Shown here: in pieces, positions 8,617 through 17,346 of the stretch
How positions within the stretch are numbered: position 1 is the first letter of the stretch
Layout of the letters: the number at the start of each line of letters is the position of its first letter
The notes under the pieces: model-generated
Databases searched by the model: none
The model's input: only the letters and a program-made list of their open reading frames with translations
What the model was told of the DNA's origin: nothing
Made by a program: the position numbers and the translations under genes
From: Butyrivibrio sp. INlla21
GTDB lineage: Bacteria; Bacillota; Clostridia; Lachnospirales; Lachnospiraceae
DNA length: 64,000 bases
Assembly: GCF_900116875.1 (NCBI RefSeq)
Contig: NZ_FPCC01000008.1
Location: 1-64,000, forward strand
Direction of reading: 5' to 3'

Positions 8617-10269
8617 TTATCTTATTATCTTCTCAAAATCGTCCTTGGGGTGCTTGCAGATCGGGCAGATGAAGTCGTCTGGCATGTCTTCGCCGACGTA
8701 TTCATAGCCGCAGATCGTGCAGCGCCAGATTGTCTCGCCCTTAGGTGTTTCGCCGACAGGCTGGGGCTTGGGTTTGATGTTATTCTGGTAATATTCGTAG
8801 GTACAGGAAGGAGTATCGGCAAGCACATCCATAAATACCGGCTCACAAATAAAAAGAGTGTGGGAACCCAGGTCAACTTCTTTTTCCACGTTCAAAGAAA
8901 AATATGCATTGGTGCCCTTTGTGATGTAAGGGATACCGTTCTCTGCAAGCTTGCAATCGGTAAATGATGCGAACTTATCGACGTCTCTTCCGCTCTGAAA
9001 ACCGAAATGCTTGAAAGTGTCAAAAGATGCATCGGTGCTGAGCACAGAGATATTGCACTTGCCCGTCTCTTTCAACAAGTCGTGAGTCAGGTTGGCTTTG
9101 TTGATTGCAAGGGAAATCCTGTTGGGATCGGATGCAACCTGAACCGCGGTGTTGGTGATACAGCCGTTCTTCTTATCACCATTAACTACAGTGCATACAA
9201 ATAAACCGTAAGATAACTTGTACATTGCCTTGGTATTCATAGATGAAATCTCCTTTCTATCCGTAAGATCAGTCCGTGATTGCCTTTCACCTGCCGCAGT
9301 GAATATTCTTGACTGTAATTCTTTCCGCTTTGTCCTGTATTCAATTATCGGCAAATCCGCCGCCGCAAGATGCTCATCCATAAAAAGATCCGTCTTCTTA
9401 GGAAGCTGCGTCTCAACAATGCGCTTATCCTGCCGCTCCACCACTTTATTTGCCCTGCTTCCAAGCCACGCTATAAGCTTATCAACAGGCCTAAATCCCG
9501 TAATCTTGTTATAAAATCTAAGCGCAATGATTGAATGCTCATCATCGACAGGAATGAAAAAGGCCAGTATCTGAATCTTGTCTGTCACGTGGTTAAGCCA
9601 CATATTGGGAAATTTAAAAGTAAGATTGGTAGATTTGATAACGCTGTCTTCGGAAGACTTGGGCACCTGCCCTGTATCCACCGCATTATCAGCGCTCGTG
9701 CGCATCGTATTATCATCAAGCCACAGAACCTTAGGCCCGTTACACAGAGTCTTGCCTCCGCGGCCAATTGTATTATGATGAACAAAAGCCAGATGAGAAA
9801 CATCCAGCTGATTCTCTATAACCCTGGAATAATGTACATTCCAGGCATCTTCTATATGATCATAGGTAAAAGAGCTGTCGCCTATTATTTCAAATACATC
9901 AGGCTCTGTATCAGGTTCTTTTTCCCCATACCATGCAAAGATGATCCCGCCGATTTCTCTTGTGGGATAATTCTTAAGATTAAAGCCGGTGTAATCGCGT
10001 TCAGAAGCCTTGCCGTCAGAAGGCACGTAGACACATTTGCCCGTAGCGTCGTACTCGATACCATGAAACGGGCACTTAATATTATCGCCTTCCACCCAAC
10101 CGTTACAAAGCGACGCCCCGCGATGCGCGCAGAGACTTGTCACTGCCGTCACTTCACCCGCAGTCGTTCTAAAGAAAACCAAGTCCTCGCCAAACCTTCT
10201 TGCAGCGACGAGCTTGCCTTTCCTCAGCGCTTTGGAATCCAAAACTGCGTACCACCGGTTCTCTATCAT
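8617..10269 (-). CDS. Rieske oxygenase fused to flavin reductase-rubredoxin (Hrb)
   Basis: 550 residues in three parts. Residues 1-115 are a Rieske [2Fe-2S] domain with C47-x-H49 and C66-x2-H69. Residues about 130-320 look like the catalytic domain of a Rieske non-heme iron oxygenase, with the D-x2-H-x4-H iron triad in NQLDVSHLAFVHH. Residues 344-550 are an FMN-binding flavin reductase domain plus a rubredoxin (CTICGYEY, CPICKHP), matching the 207-residue Hrb encoded at 11932-12555 at all but two positions by eye. The junction RKEISSM translates what is the ribosome site and leader of the free-standing Hrb gene, so the fusion arose by joining an intact upstream gene to a duplicated hrb. The start follows GAGGGGG. 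Confidence 0.85.
   Translation of the reverse strand: MIENRWYAVLDSKALRKGKLVAARRFGEDLVFFRTTAGEVTAVTSLCAHRGASLCNGWVEGDNIKCPFHGIEYDATGKCVYVPSDGKASERDYTGFNLKNYPTREIGGIIFAWYGEKEPDTEPDVFEIIGDSSFTYDHIEDAWNVHYSRVIENQLDVSHLAFVHHNTIGRGGKTLCNGPKVLWLDDNTMRTSADNAVDTGQVPKSSEDSVIKSTNLTFKFPNMWLNHVTDKIQILAFFIPVDDEHSIIALRFYNKITGFRPVDKLIAWLGSRANKVVERQDKRIVETQLPKKTDLFMDEHLAAADLPIIEYRTKRKELQSRIFTAAGERQSRTDLTDRKEISSMNTKAMYKLSYGLFVCTVVNGDKKNGCITNTAVQVASDPNRISLAINKANLTHDLLKETGKCNISVLSTDASFDTFKHFGFQSGRDVDKFASFTDCKLAENGIPYITKGTNAYFSLNVEKEVDLGSHTLFICEPVFMDVLADTPSCTYEYYQNNIKPKPQPVGETPKGETIWRCTICGYEYVGEDMPDDFICPICKHPKDDFEKIIR
9240..9256 (-). promoter_or_regulatory. Internal ribosome site and start codon for Hrb within the fusion gene
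   Basis: GAAAGGAGATTTCATCT lies directly before ATG 9240 inside the fusion frame and is identical to the site before the separate hrb copy. A 207-residue Hrb could be made here from the same mRNA as the 550-residue fusion. Confidence 0.55.
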
Positions 10270-10345
10270 GGATACCCCCTCATGTACGATTCAAACATTC
10301 TACAATATCACTTCTTTTCTTTTTCGGCATCATAAGTACTAAATA

Positions 10346-11725
10346 TCATTTATATAATTCCTTTATATCAATATATCGAATCTCCTCCGATTCATCGCAC
10401 TTAAATCCGGTTCTTGAAAAGAAGACATATCTATAGCAATTAAGTCCTGTCCTCTTAACCTGATCTATCTCTTTTTCTACAACTTCTTTTGATATCTTTC
10501 TGTTCCTAAATTTCACCTCATAAAAAATATAGCCTTTTTCATCCAATGTCACTACATCAAACTCGCCATTTGTATGATTGGTGGGATCATCATAATAGTA
10601 CTTGCCTATCTTCTCTATAACGGGATCAATTTTCCCAAGCTTATTTTGTCTTATCAAATATTGTCTGCAGATTTCTTCAAACTTATGCGGAACATATTGC
10701 TCTTCAAAATCCTTATCTATGTATTTTTCATAAAAAACGTTGGGTTCCATAATTCTCATCTGAGACAAATATTTAAAAATATATCTGAAATAAAAAAGAG
10801 AAAGATTGTCACAAATATAATATCCTGTCTTTTTCTTATTATTCTCATCATTGATGGGCGCTCTTTTCTCTACAACTTCCATCTTGATAAGCTTATCCAG
10901 TACATCTGCCAATGTCGGCCCGCTTGAAACATTAGACTGCGATAGAATGTAACTATATCTGGAAAAGCCTCTGGAAAGAGCCTCAAAGACCTCATTAGCA
11001 TTTACAATCTTAGAAATCTCGGCGTTCAGATACATCGAGACTTCATTCTCAAGCCTTGATCCTTCTGATGCAATCAGTTCTATGACATTCTCTTTTACTG
11101 TCTTTTTATCATCGATCAATCTATTGTAATAAGGGATTCCGCCAAATACAGAATATATCTTAACCTTATCTTCTTCCTTCATTCCGGGATAGAATAAGGA
11201 TGTCTCATAATAATCCATCTGTTTAAGATCGATTGAAAGATCCACTCTTCCGTATAAAGGATTCGCTTTATCCAAAAGAGATTTCATCACTTCCACATAC
11301 GATCCCAATATAATAAACGTCAACTTAGAAGACTCTTTGTACTTATCAATAAGAGTCTGCATAATACTATCAAGCCCCTTGACATTCTCTCGAAGATACG
11401 GATACTCATCCAAAACAAATACCATCTTTTCGTCACAGGCAAGCTTAAATAAATAATCCGCAAGTTCTTCTATGGAAGTATACCCTAACTTGGGCATACC
11501 AAGTTCCTCAGACAGAATCTCGCAGAGGCTCTGTGTATTACTCTCTTCCGTAACCTGCTTGCATTCGTAGTAGATGCTCCTCACTCCCGATTCTTTCAGT
11601 GCCTGCTTAACAAGCTCACTTTTTCCGACTCTTCTCCTGCCATAGATAAGCACTGTGCGCAATTCATCAGCTGAGATTTCTCTCCTTAACTGCTCAAGTT
11701 GTCTTTCTCTTCCATGAAATTTCAT
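10346..11725 (-). CDS. AAA ATPase of the archaeal-ATPase/DUF234 family
   Basis: 459 residues. The P-loop IYGRRRVGKSELV lies at about residues 27-39 and the Walker B motif FVLDEYPYL at about 102-110. The C-terminal 110 residues (FEEICRQYLIRQNKLG, then EFDVVTLDEKGYIFYEVKF) contain the DUF234 restriction-nuclease-like fold with an E-x-D and E-x-K pattern. Such ATPases are abundant in anaerobes; their function is unproven, with roles in DNA or defence proposed. It lies between the two Hrb copies, so it may have travelled with the duplication. The ribosome site AAAGGA lies 8 bases before ATG. Confidence 0.8.
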   Translation of the reverse strand: MKFHGRERQLEQLRREISADELRTVLIYGRRRVGKSELVKQALKESGVRSIYYECKQVTEESNTQSLCEILSEELGMPKLGYTSIEELADYLFKLACDEKMVFVLDEYPYLRENVKGLDSIMQTLIDKYKESSKLTFIILGSYVEVMKSLLDKANPLYGRVDLSIDLKQMDYYETSLFYPGMKEEDKVKIYSVFGGIPYYNRLIDDKKTVKENVIELIASEGSRLENEVSMYLNAEISKIVNANEVFEALSRGFSRYSYILSQSNVSSGPTLADVLDKLIKMEVVEKRAPINDENNKKKTGYYICDNLSLFYFRYIFKYLSQMRIMEPNVFYEKYIDKDFEEQYVPHKFEEICRQYLIRQNKLGKIDPVIEKIGKYYYDDPTNHTNGEFDVVTLDEKGYIFYEVKFRNRKISKEVVEKEIDQVKRTGLNCYRYVFFSRTGFKCDESEEIRYIDIKELYK

Positions 11726-11729
11726 TTTA

Positions 11730-11762
11730 CTCGGTCCTTTCCGACTCGGTATCCTCCGAGTT
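11730..11762 (-). promoter_or_regulatory. ACTCGG repeat/hairpin over the ATPase ribosome site
   Basis: ACTCGG occurs at 11730 and 11745 and its complement CCGAGT at 11757-11762; the last two form a hairpin with a 6-base loop. On the mRNA this stem sits immediately upstream of the AAAGGA ribosome site, so it might be an operator or a translational control element. Inference only. Confidence 0.35.
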
Positions 11763-11854
11763 AATTACATTATATGTCCAAGTCGGGGAAAAGTAAAGTT
11801 TTTCGCCAGCGCACAATATATTGACGGCAGCGTCCTATTTTTCTGCCAAAAACA

Positions 11855-11884
11855 ACGCCACATACCCCCTCGGATATGTGGCGT
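11855..11884 (-). terminator. Terminator after hrb
   Basis: Perfect stem ACGCCACATA/TATGTGGCGT followed on the minus strand by TTGTTTTTGG. Between this and the stop codon at 11932 lies a low-complexity ATTATT-rich tract. Confidence 0.75.
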
Positions 11885-11931
11885 TACATTATTACCTTAT
11901 TATTTTATTACACTATTACTTTATTACATTA

Positions 11932-12555
11932 TTATCTTATTATCTTTTCAAAATCGTCCTTGGGGTGCTTGCAGATCGGGCAGATGAAGTCGTCGGGCAT
12001 GTCTTCGCCGACGTATTCGTAGCCGCAGATCGTGCAGCGCCAGATTGTCTCGCCCTTGGGTGTTTCGCCGACAGGCTGAGGCTTGGGCTTGATATTGTTC
12101 TGATAGTACTCGTAGGTGCAGGAAGGAGTATCGGCCAGAACGTCCATAAATACAGGCTCACAGATGAAAAGAGTGTGCGAACCGAGGTCAACTTCTTTTT
12201 CCACATTCAATGAAAAATAGGCGTTGGTGCCCTTTGTGATGTAAGGGATACCGTTCTCTGCAAGCTTGCAATCGGTAAATGATGCAAATTTGTCGACGTC
12301 TCTTCCACTCTGAAAGCCGAAATGCTTGAAGATGTCAAAAGACGCATCGGTGCTGAGCACAGAGATATTGCACTTGCCTGTTTCCTTTAGCATGTCGTGA
12401 GTCAGGTTGGCTTTGTTGATCGCAAGGGAAATCCTGTTGGGATCGGATGCGACCTGAACCGCGGTGTTGGTGATGCAGCCGTTTTTCTTGTCACCGTTTA
12501 CTACTGTGCATACAAATAAACCGTAAGATAACTTGTACATTGCCTTGGTATTCAT
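11932..12555 (-). CDS. hrb: High-molecular-weight rubredoxin: flavin reductase-rubredoxin
   Basis: 207 residues: an N-terminal FMN-binding flavin reductase domain (MNTKAMYKLSYGLFVCTVV, GCITNTAVQVASDPNRISL), a proline-rich linker (KPKPQPVGETPKG), and a C-terminal rubredoxin with CTIC and CPIC iron ligands. The arrangement matches Hrb of Moorella, which carries electrons from NAD(P)H to oxygen- or NO-reducing flavodiiron proteins. It differs from the fused copy at 8617-9240 by apparently two residues (L/M and T/I) although many third-codon positions differ, which points to strong purifying selection on both. The ribosome site AAAGGAGA precedes the ATG. With rubrerythrin at 16750 it suggests oxidative-stress defence. 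Confidence 0.85.
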   Translation of the reverse strand: MNTKAMYKLSYGLFVCTVVNGDKKNGCITNTAVQVASDPNRISLAINKANLTHDMLKETGKCNISVLSTDASFDIFKHFGFQSGRDVDKFASFTDCKLAENGIPYITKGTNAYFSLNVEKEVDLGSHTLFICEPVFMDVLADTPSCTYEYYQNNIKPKPQPVGETPKGETIWRCTICGYEYVGEDMPDDFICPICKHPKDDFEKIIR

Positions 12556-12629
12556 AGATGAAATCTCCTTTCCACCTGTTGAAAATGATTGACGTTGCCA
12601 AATATCCTGAATTTACTTGTTATTATTAT

Positions 12630-14015
12630 TTATTTCTGCGCCTGTCCCATCTCTTTTTGCTTCTCTTCAGAGAAACCTGCCGTGCTCTCTTTCTGAACGA
12701 GAATCTTGACCGTCTCGAAGATAATCTGAAGGTCAAGAAGGAGCGAATAGTTTGTTATGTAGTAGAGATCCATCTTAAGCTTACTTAAGGGGCTTGTGTT
12801 GTATTTACCAAAAACCTGAGCAACACCTGTAAGTCCGCCTTTAACCTTAAGTCTGAACGCAAACTCGGGGATATCCTGAGTGTATTTCTCAACATGCTCA
12901 ACTCGCTCGGGTCTGGGACCGACGATAGACATATCTCCGGCTATTATGTTAAGGAGCTGCGGAAGCTCATCAATTCTGGTAGGTCTGATAACGTGTCCTA
13001 CCTTGGTGATACGGTCATCCGCTTCGCCTGCGGGATGAGGTCTTCCGTCTTTCTCCGCATCAACGATCATTGATCTGAATTTAAGAATTCCAAATACTTT
13101 GCCGCCTCTTGTAACTCTGTCCTGTTTATAGAATATAGGGCCGCCATCCTCGAGTTTAATTGCGATAGCTACTATGAGAAACAGTGGGCTGAATACGATA
13201 AAAGCCAATACCGAGAACAAAAGATCAAAGAATCTTTTGAGTATTCGCTGGCTAAGAGCAATGCCGTTATTTCTGCACAAGTAGAGTGGCGTATCAAAAA
13301 GGTCTATGTTTTCGGAATTTTTACCGATAATATCAGAAATCTTAGGTGTGAAGTAGACTCTTTTGCCTATGCGGAAGCATTCCTTAAGTATGATGTTCTT
13401 AAGTTCTGAAGGAATATCATTGAGAAGAATAGCTTCATAATCGGGCACAACAGCGAGAATCTTATCCACTCCTTCATATATGCTGATTGATTCTACGACT
13501 TTGTATTTATCAGGTCTTTCATTCATGAACTCAGTCTTTTCATTGGAGTCTTCGCTATATACTTCAAGAATACGCTGAGGCTTGAACAGTTTTCTGTAGA
13601 TATCCACAAGAGGAAGTGTCAGACCACAGAGTACTGCACTCTGAATAAGTGCAAGGATAAGGTATCTTACAAAAAATATATGGAAGAATCTGAACTGTCC
13701 GGTGATAGCGCAAGAAATAAATATCTCGAAGAAATCCAACATAAAGATGGTCATAACTTGAGACGCCAGAAGGTTGGCCTTTCTGTCTACGCCAATCCTG
13801 AAGGCTCTTAGAGATCTGCCTATGAAATAATATAAAACTAAATATATACCGATAGCCATTCCGAGGTTACCAAGACCAAGAAGATAGCCTGTGTTGTTGT
13901 TCTTATGTACAAAGCCGTACCATGCTACAAAGAAGAGTACTGTTGCGATTGCGCAAAGAATCGCCGTGCACATTCCTCTATAAATATATCTTTTCTGAAT
14001 TTTGTTCTTTTTCAT
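12630..14015 (-). CDS. Undecaprenyl-phosphate sugar phosphotransferase (priming enzyme)
   Basis: 461 residues of the WbaP/CpsE-like polyprenyl glycosylphosphotransferase family. Four N-terminal membrane segments lie near residues 14-34, 46-66, 84-106 and 112-136. A soluble region follows, then the re-entrant hydrophobic segment near 270-293 and the catalytic domain with FRSMIVDAEKDGRPHPAG, RITKVGHVIRPTRIDELPQL and GDMSIVGPRPERVEH. The enzyme moves a sugar phosphate from a UDP-sugar to undecaprenyl phosphate, the first step of capsule or exopolysaccharide units. It lies apart from the Wzx/Wzy locus at 54-64 kb but probably serves it. GAGG precedes ATG. Confidence 0.9.
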   Translation of the reverse strand: MKKNKIQKRYIYRGMCTAILCAIATVLFFVAWYGFVHKNNNTGYLLGLGNLGMAIGIYLVLYYFIGRSLRAFRIGVDRKANLLASQVMTIFMLDFFEIFISCAITGQFRFFHIFFVRYLILALIQSAVLCGLTLPLVDIYRKLFKPQRILEVYSEDSNEKTEFMNERPDKYKVVESISIYEGVDKILAVVPDYEAILLNDIPSELKNIILKECFRIGKRVYFTPKISDIIGKNSENIDLFDTPLYLCRNNGIALSQRILKRFFDLLFSVLAFIVFSPLFLIVAIAIKLEDGGPIFYKQDRVTRGGKVFGILKFRSMIVDAEKDGRPHPAGEADDRITKVGHVIRPTRIDELPQLLNIIAGDMSIVGPRPERVEHVEKYTQDIPEFAFRLKVKGGLTGVAQVFGKYNTSPLSKLKMDLYYITNYSLLLDLQIIFETVKILVQKESTAGFSEEKQKEMGQAQK

Positions 14016-14230
14016 TGAAGGCCTCTTATATTGTGATAATATTGGTGGTCATACTCAAAAAGAGCATAATATCAGATTGTAAATTTCAAACCTGCCTTGT
14101 ACATTATACATTTTAATAGGGGATAAAACAAATGCAGCATCCGATTACTTGCATTAAAATGTTAAAATCAATAAAATAAAATTGTTATATTTAGTATCGG
14201 TTTCGCTTTAAAGGGAAAGGAAAACTAAAA

Positions 14231-16666
14231 ATGGGGAATCTAAATATCTCTGCCGGAAGTGGCGGTTTTGGAGGTTTTTCACGCCTGTCGCTTAATCCCG
14301 GTGTTTATACCAAGTTGCAAAAAAATATAACCAATGCTTCAAGTCAGCTTGTTTTGAATACTGATGCACTTGATCACGGTGATGCTGTATGCGGGACGGA
14401 GTGCATGGTACAACTGTTTCAAAACTGGCGAAACGTCGCCAAGGCAGGCGATACATTTCGTAATTTTTCCTGCGGCGCTCTGACAAGAGCTTTGATCAAT
14501 CAAAAAAATTCCATTATTCAAGCCGATATTGATTCCGCGAGATCGGTTAAATTGGATGAAGAGACCAAGGCAAAAGTAGATGCGTGGGTAGCCGGTTTTA
14601 ACTCCGATGATCCCACGATCATAAATAAGCTTAAGTCTTTTCAAAATCTTACAGATGAGCAGTGGGCTAACCTTTCCGATGAACAATACAAAGATTTCGC
14701 TGCTCTTACCGCGCTTTTTATCTATTCCGGAAACATGCTGGAGCAAAGCGGAACTGATAAAAAGACTTATGATAAATATTCCAAGATCAATGAACAGATA
14801 ACTTCAAATTTATACAAAGTAGATCCTGCGGGTGACAATAAACTGTATGCCAACGCGTCTCTTGACTATGCTCTTGTCAGCAATATGAAGGCTTCAATGG
14901 AAAGCTTGGGAGCCTCTGATTCTCTGGCTTACAATGTGCTGTCCAAATTGGAAAACGACGGAAACACATATCGTGTAAACAATCCGGATTCTCATAACAG
15001 AAATGTTGATGTCTCTTATTATCGTGATGAAAGCGGATTTACGGTTGTAAATGTAAAGGACAGTTACTTTTTGGGTACTGATTACGCCGAGCACAGCAAG
15101 CAGTTCTTTGCAAGCGGAAAAGAAAATGCCGCATCATACCTGCGTGATAAAAGAACCGGCGCGACAAACTACGACAATCACGGATTAACCGATGATGAAC
15201 TTATCGGAATGTTCCAAACTGTAGAAAATCCAAATGATCTAAAGATTATGACCAATATTGCATTATCCGATTCTGATTTTAATATAAAGGGCAAGGACAA
15301 TGCTTTTGATATAGATTATTATGAAGATTATTCGGATCCGTCTGATTTTGCAAGAGGAATAAGCGACAACTTCAGTGTTTCCCTTGCTCAGATGGGCGCA
15401 ACATTGCTCAATAATCCCGACACCACTGATTATAAAAAGTATCTTAAAGCAACACTTGAAAGCAGCATCAACGGAAGCGCACATAATATATTGCTCGATA
15501 TCGCATCAGGCGCAGGTGTCTATGCCGATACATGTTCTCTTGCTGTCATGAACGACCAAAAAGGCGGTGACAATGACGAGGCTCTTCGCCATGCCCTAAA
15601 TGCCGCAAACGCCAACTACGGCGTGTTCAGCGGGTTATATACCAATTACGGAAAAGATGCCTCCTATCACAATATCGAGATTGGACAGCTTTCCTACGAT
15701 CCCAATACCGGAGATATCAATCTAAATACCATCAGGGATAAAGAAGAAAGAGCTTTCCTTTCTGTGAAAACTACAGAAAAAGAGCAGGTTGAGATCAGGT
15801 CGTCAATCAAAGACGGTCATGATGCTACGGGTGAAAAAGCCAAAGCAATGGAAAAGAAATTACAGGAAGAGCTTGATCGTAAAAAGAAAAACATTGCGGT
15901 TGATTGCTTGATAGATCTGACAGGTCTTGTGAATCCTCTTTTAAAAGACGGAATCTATATGGCAAGAGAATTGTCAGATGCGGATAAGGCACTGAAGAAT
16001 TCCACCAATCTGGTAAAAGACGCTCTTAAAGAAAGATACGGAAAGAGCCATAAATATGTGTGCACAGGAGCATCCATAGGAGCCACCGCAGTCGGAGGGC
16101 TTGTAAAATATCAGGAAGCTCTTGATAAGTTCGAAAAGGACAAAAATGAATGGATTGATGTTGAAAAGCTTCAATCCTTCTACAGTTACAATACCGGTTC
16201 CGGCGCCGTCGGAATATATAATTACGACGCAATAAGACTCCTTCAGGAATGGGATAAAAACGGTATCTCTGAAATCATAAAAGATTCCGGAATGACTAAC
16301 GATCAGGTATTCAACTCAATATATACCGGAAATGATTACTCCAATGCCGTAGTCAAAAAGATCGGTGAGGATCTTTGTCCAACAGAAAACTTCGGTTATT
16401 TGGGCCCCGGTGCCAACAGCAGTAACAGCCAAAATGTCAATAATGCATATCAAACAATAGCAGAAAAAACGGGATACACCGACAAAGATATAGACTGCGC
16501 TCTCAGACTTTTGATATACGGTAGCAGCGAATCCGGATCATATAGTGAAATAAGAGACATTCCATTTGATCTTATGAATTCATGTCTTGACGCAATATCC
16601 GAAAAAGACGGCGCAAATGTCGATGTCTACAATTACTGGACGAATCGATTACACGAAGGACAGTGA
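14231..16666 (+). CDS. Large protein of unknown function (811 residues)
   Basis: I do not recognise the family. The frame is long, uses codons normally and follows GGAAAGGAAAACTAAAA before ATG. The first 20 residues are Gly/Ser-rich (ISAGSGGFGGFSR), without a hydrophobic signal peptide. The body is hydrophilic, Asn/Asp/Tyr-rich, with a charged helical stretch near residues 525-560 (EKAKAMEKKLQEELDRKKKN) and one weakly hydrophobic segment, GASIGATAVGGLVKY, near 620. It lacks recognisable enzyme motifs. It stands alone on the plus strand, divergent from the priming transferase and followed by a bidirectional terminator. A non-classically exported surface protein is one possibility. Confidence 0.6.
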   Translation: MGNLNISAGSGGFGGFSRLSLNPGVYTKLQKNITNASSQLVLNTDALDHGDAVCGTECMVQLFQNWRNVAKAGDTFRNFSCGALTRALINQKNSIIQADIDSARSVKLDEETKAKVDAWVAGFNSDDPTIINKLKSFQNLTDEQWANLSDEQYKDFAALTALFIYSGNMLEQSGTDKKTYDKYSKINEQITSNLYKVDPAGDNKLYANASLDYALVSNMKASMESLGASDSLAYNVLSKLENDGNTYRVNNPDSHNRNVDVSYYRDESGFTVVNVKDSYFLGTDYAEHSKQFFASGKENAASYLRDKRTGATNYDNHGLTDDELIGMFQTVENPNDLKIMTNIALSDSDFNIKGKDNAFDIDYYEDYSDPSDFARGISDNFSVSLAQMGATLLNNPDTTDYKKYLKATLESSINGSAHNILLDIASGAGVYADTCSLAVMNDQKGGDNDEALRHALNAANANYGVFSGLYTNYGKDASYHNIEIGQLSYDPNTGDINLNTIRDKEERAFLSVKTTEKEQVEIRSSIKDGHDATGEKAKAMEKKLQEELDRKKKNIAVDCLIDLTGLVNPLLKDGIYMARELSDADKALKNSTNLVKDALKERYGKSHKYVCTGASIGATAVGGLVKYQEALDKFEKDKNEWIDVEKLQSFYSYNTGSGAVGIYNYDAIRLLQEWDKNGISEIIKDSGMTNDQVFNSIYTGNDYSNAVVKKIGEDLCPTENFGYLGPGANSSNSQNVNNAYQTIAEKTGYTDKDIDCALRLLIYGSSESGSYSEIRDIPFDLMNSCLDAISEKDGANVDVYNYWTNRLHEGQ

Positions 16667-16674
16667 TATGTTGT

Positions 16675-16715
16675 AAAAAAGCGCGAACGCATGATATATG
16701 CGTCCGCGCTTTTTT
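16675..16715. terminator. Bidirectional terminator
   Basis: AAAAAAGCGCG...CGCGCTTTTTT with an inner ACGCAT/ATGCGT stem. It serves the plus-strand 811-residue gene and the converging rubrerythrin gene. Confidence 0.85.
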
Positions 16716-16749
16716 CATCTTATGAGTATGATATTTCTTGTGGAATATC

Positions 16750-17316
16750 TCAATAATTCTCTGCCTTGAGCTGGAAGTAAGCCTGCGGGTGGTTGCAGAT
16801 AGGGCAAACTTCGGGAGCCTGCTTGCCGACAACGATGTGACCGCAGTTGCTGCACTGCCAGATGCAGTCGCCGTCGCGTGAGAAGACGATCTTATCCTCA
16901 ACGTTCTTAAGAAGCTTTCTGTAGCGCTCCTCATGCTCTTTTTCGATAGCGGCTACGCCCTCGAAGAGCTCAGCGATCTCGTCAAAGCCTTCTTCTCTTG
17001 CTTTCTTGGCAAATGAGGGATACATTTCCTTCCACTCGTACTCTTCGCCTTCTGCTGCGTTTTTGAGGCAATCTACTGTTGTTCCGATGCCTTCAAGAAT
17101 CTTGTACCAGATCTCAGCATGCTCTTTTTCATTGGCTGCCGTCTCGGCAAATATATTTGAAATCTGCACATATCCTTCCTTCTTAGCCTTTGAAGCGAAG
17201 AATGTGTATTTATTCCTTGCCTCTGACTCGCCGGCAAATGCCGCAAGAAGGTTCTTCTCGGTCTCGGTGCCCTTAAGGTCCGCTGCTCTGCATCTCCATT
17301 TGTTGTTCTCTGCCAT
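16750..17316 (-). CDS. rbr: Rubrerythrin
   Basis: 188 residues, the usual length. The ferritin-like diiron domain shows [19 protein letters not shown] and EKEHEERY, which supply the carboxylate and histidine ligands. The C-terminal rubredoxin domain has CSNCGH and CPICNHP iron ligands. Rubrerythrins reduce hydrogen peroxide in anaerobes using electrons from rubredoxin-type carriers, so the nearby Hrb proteins are plausible donors. The leader AAAGGAGATTTCT resembles that of hrb. Confidence 0.95.
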   Translation of the reverse strand: MAENNKWRCRAADLKGTETEKNLLAAFAGESEARNKYTFFASKAKKEGYVQISNIFAETAANEKEHAEIWYKILEGIGTTVDCLKNAAEGEEYEWKEMYPSFAKKAREEGFDEIAELFEGVAAIEKEHEERYRKLLKNVEDKIVFSRDGDCIWQCSNCGHIVVGKQAPEVCPICNHPQAYFQLKAENY

Positions 17317-17346
17317 AGAAATCTCCTTTCGCGTTGAAACGTATAT

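Noticed and set aside
14231-16666. Type VII secretion (LXG/WXG) effector identity for the 811-residue protein.
   Set aside because: No LXG or WXG motif in the N-terminus and no secretion or immunity genes nearby.
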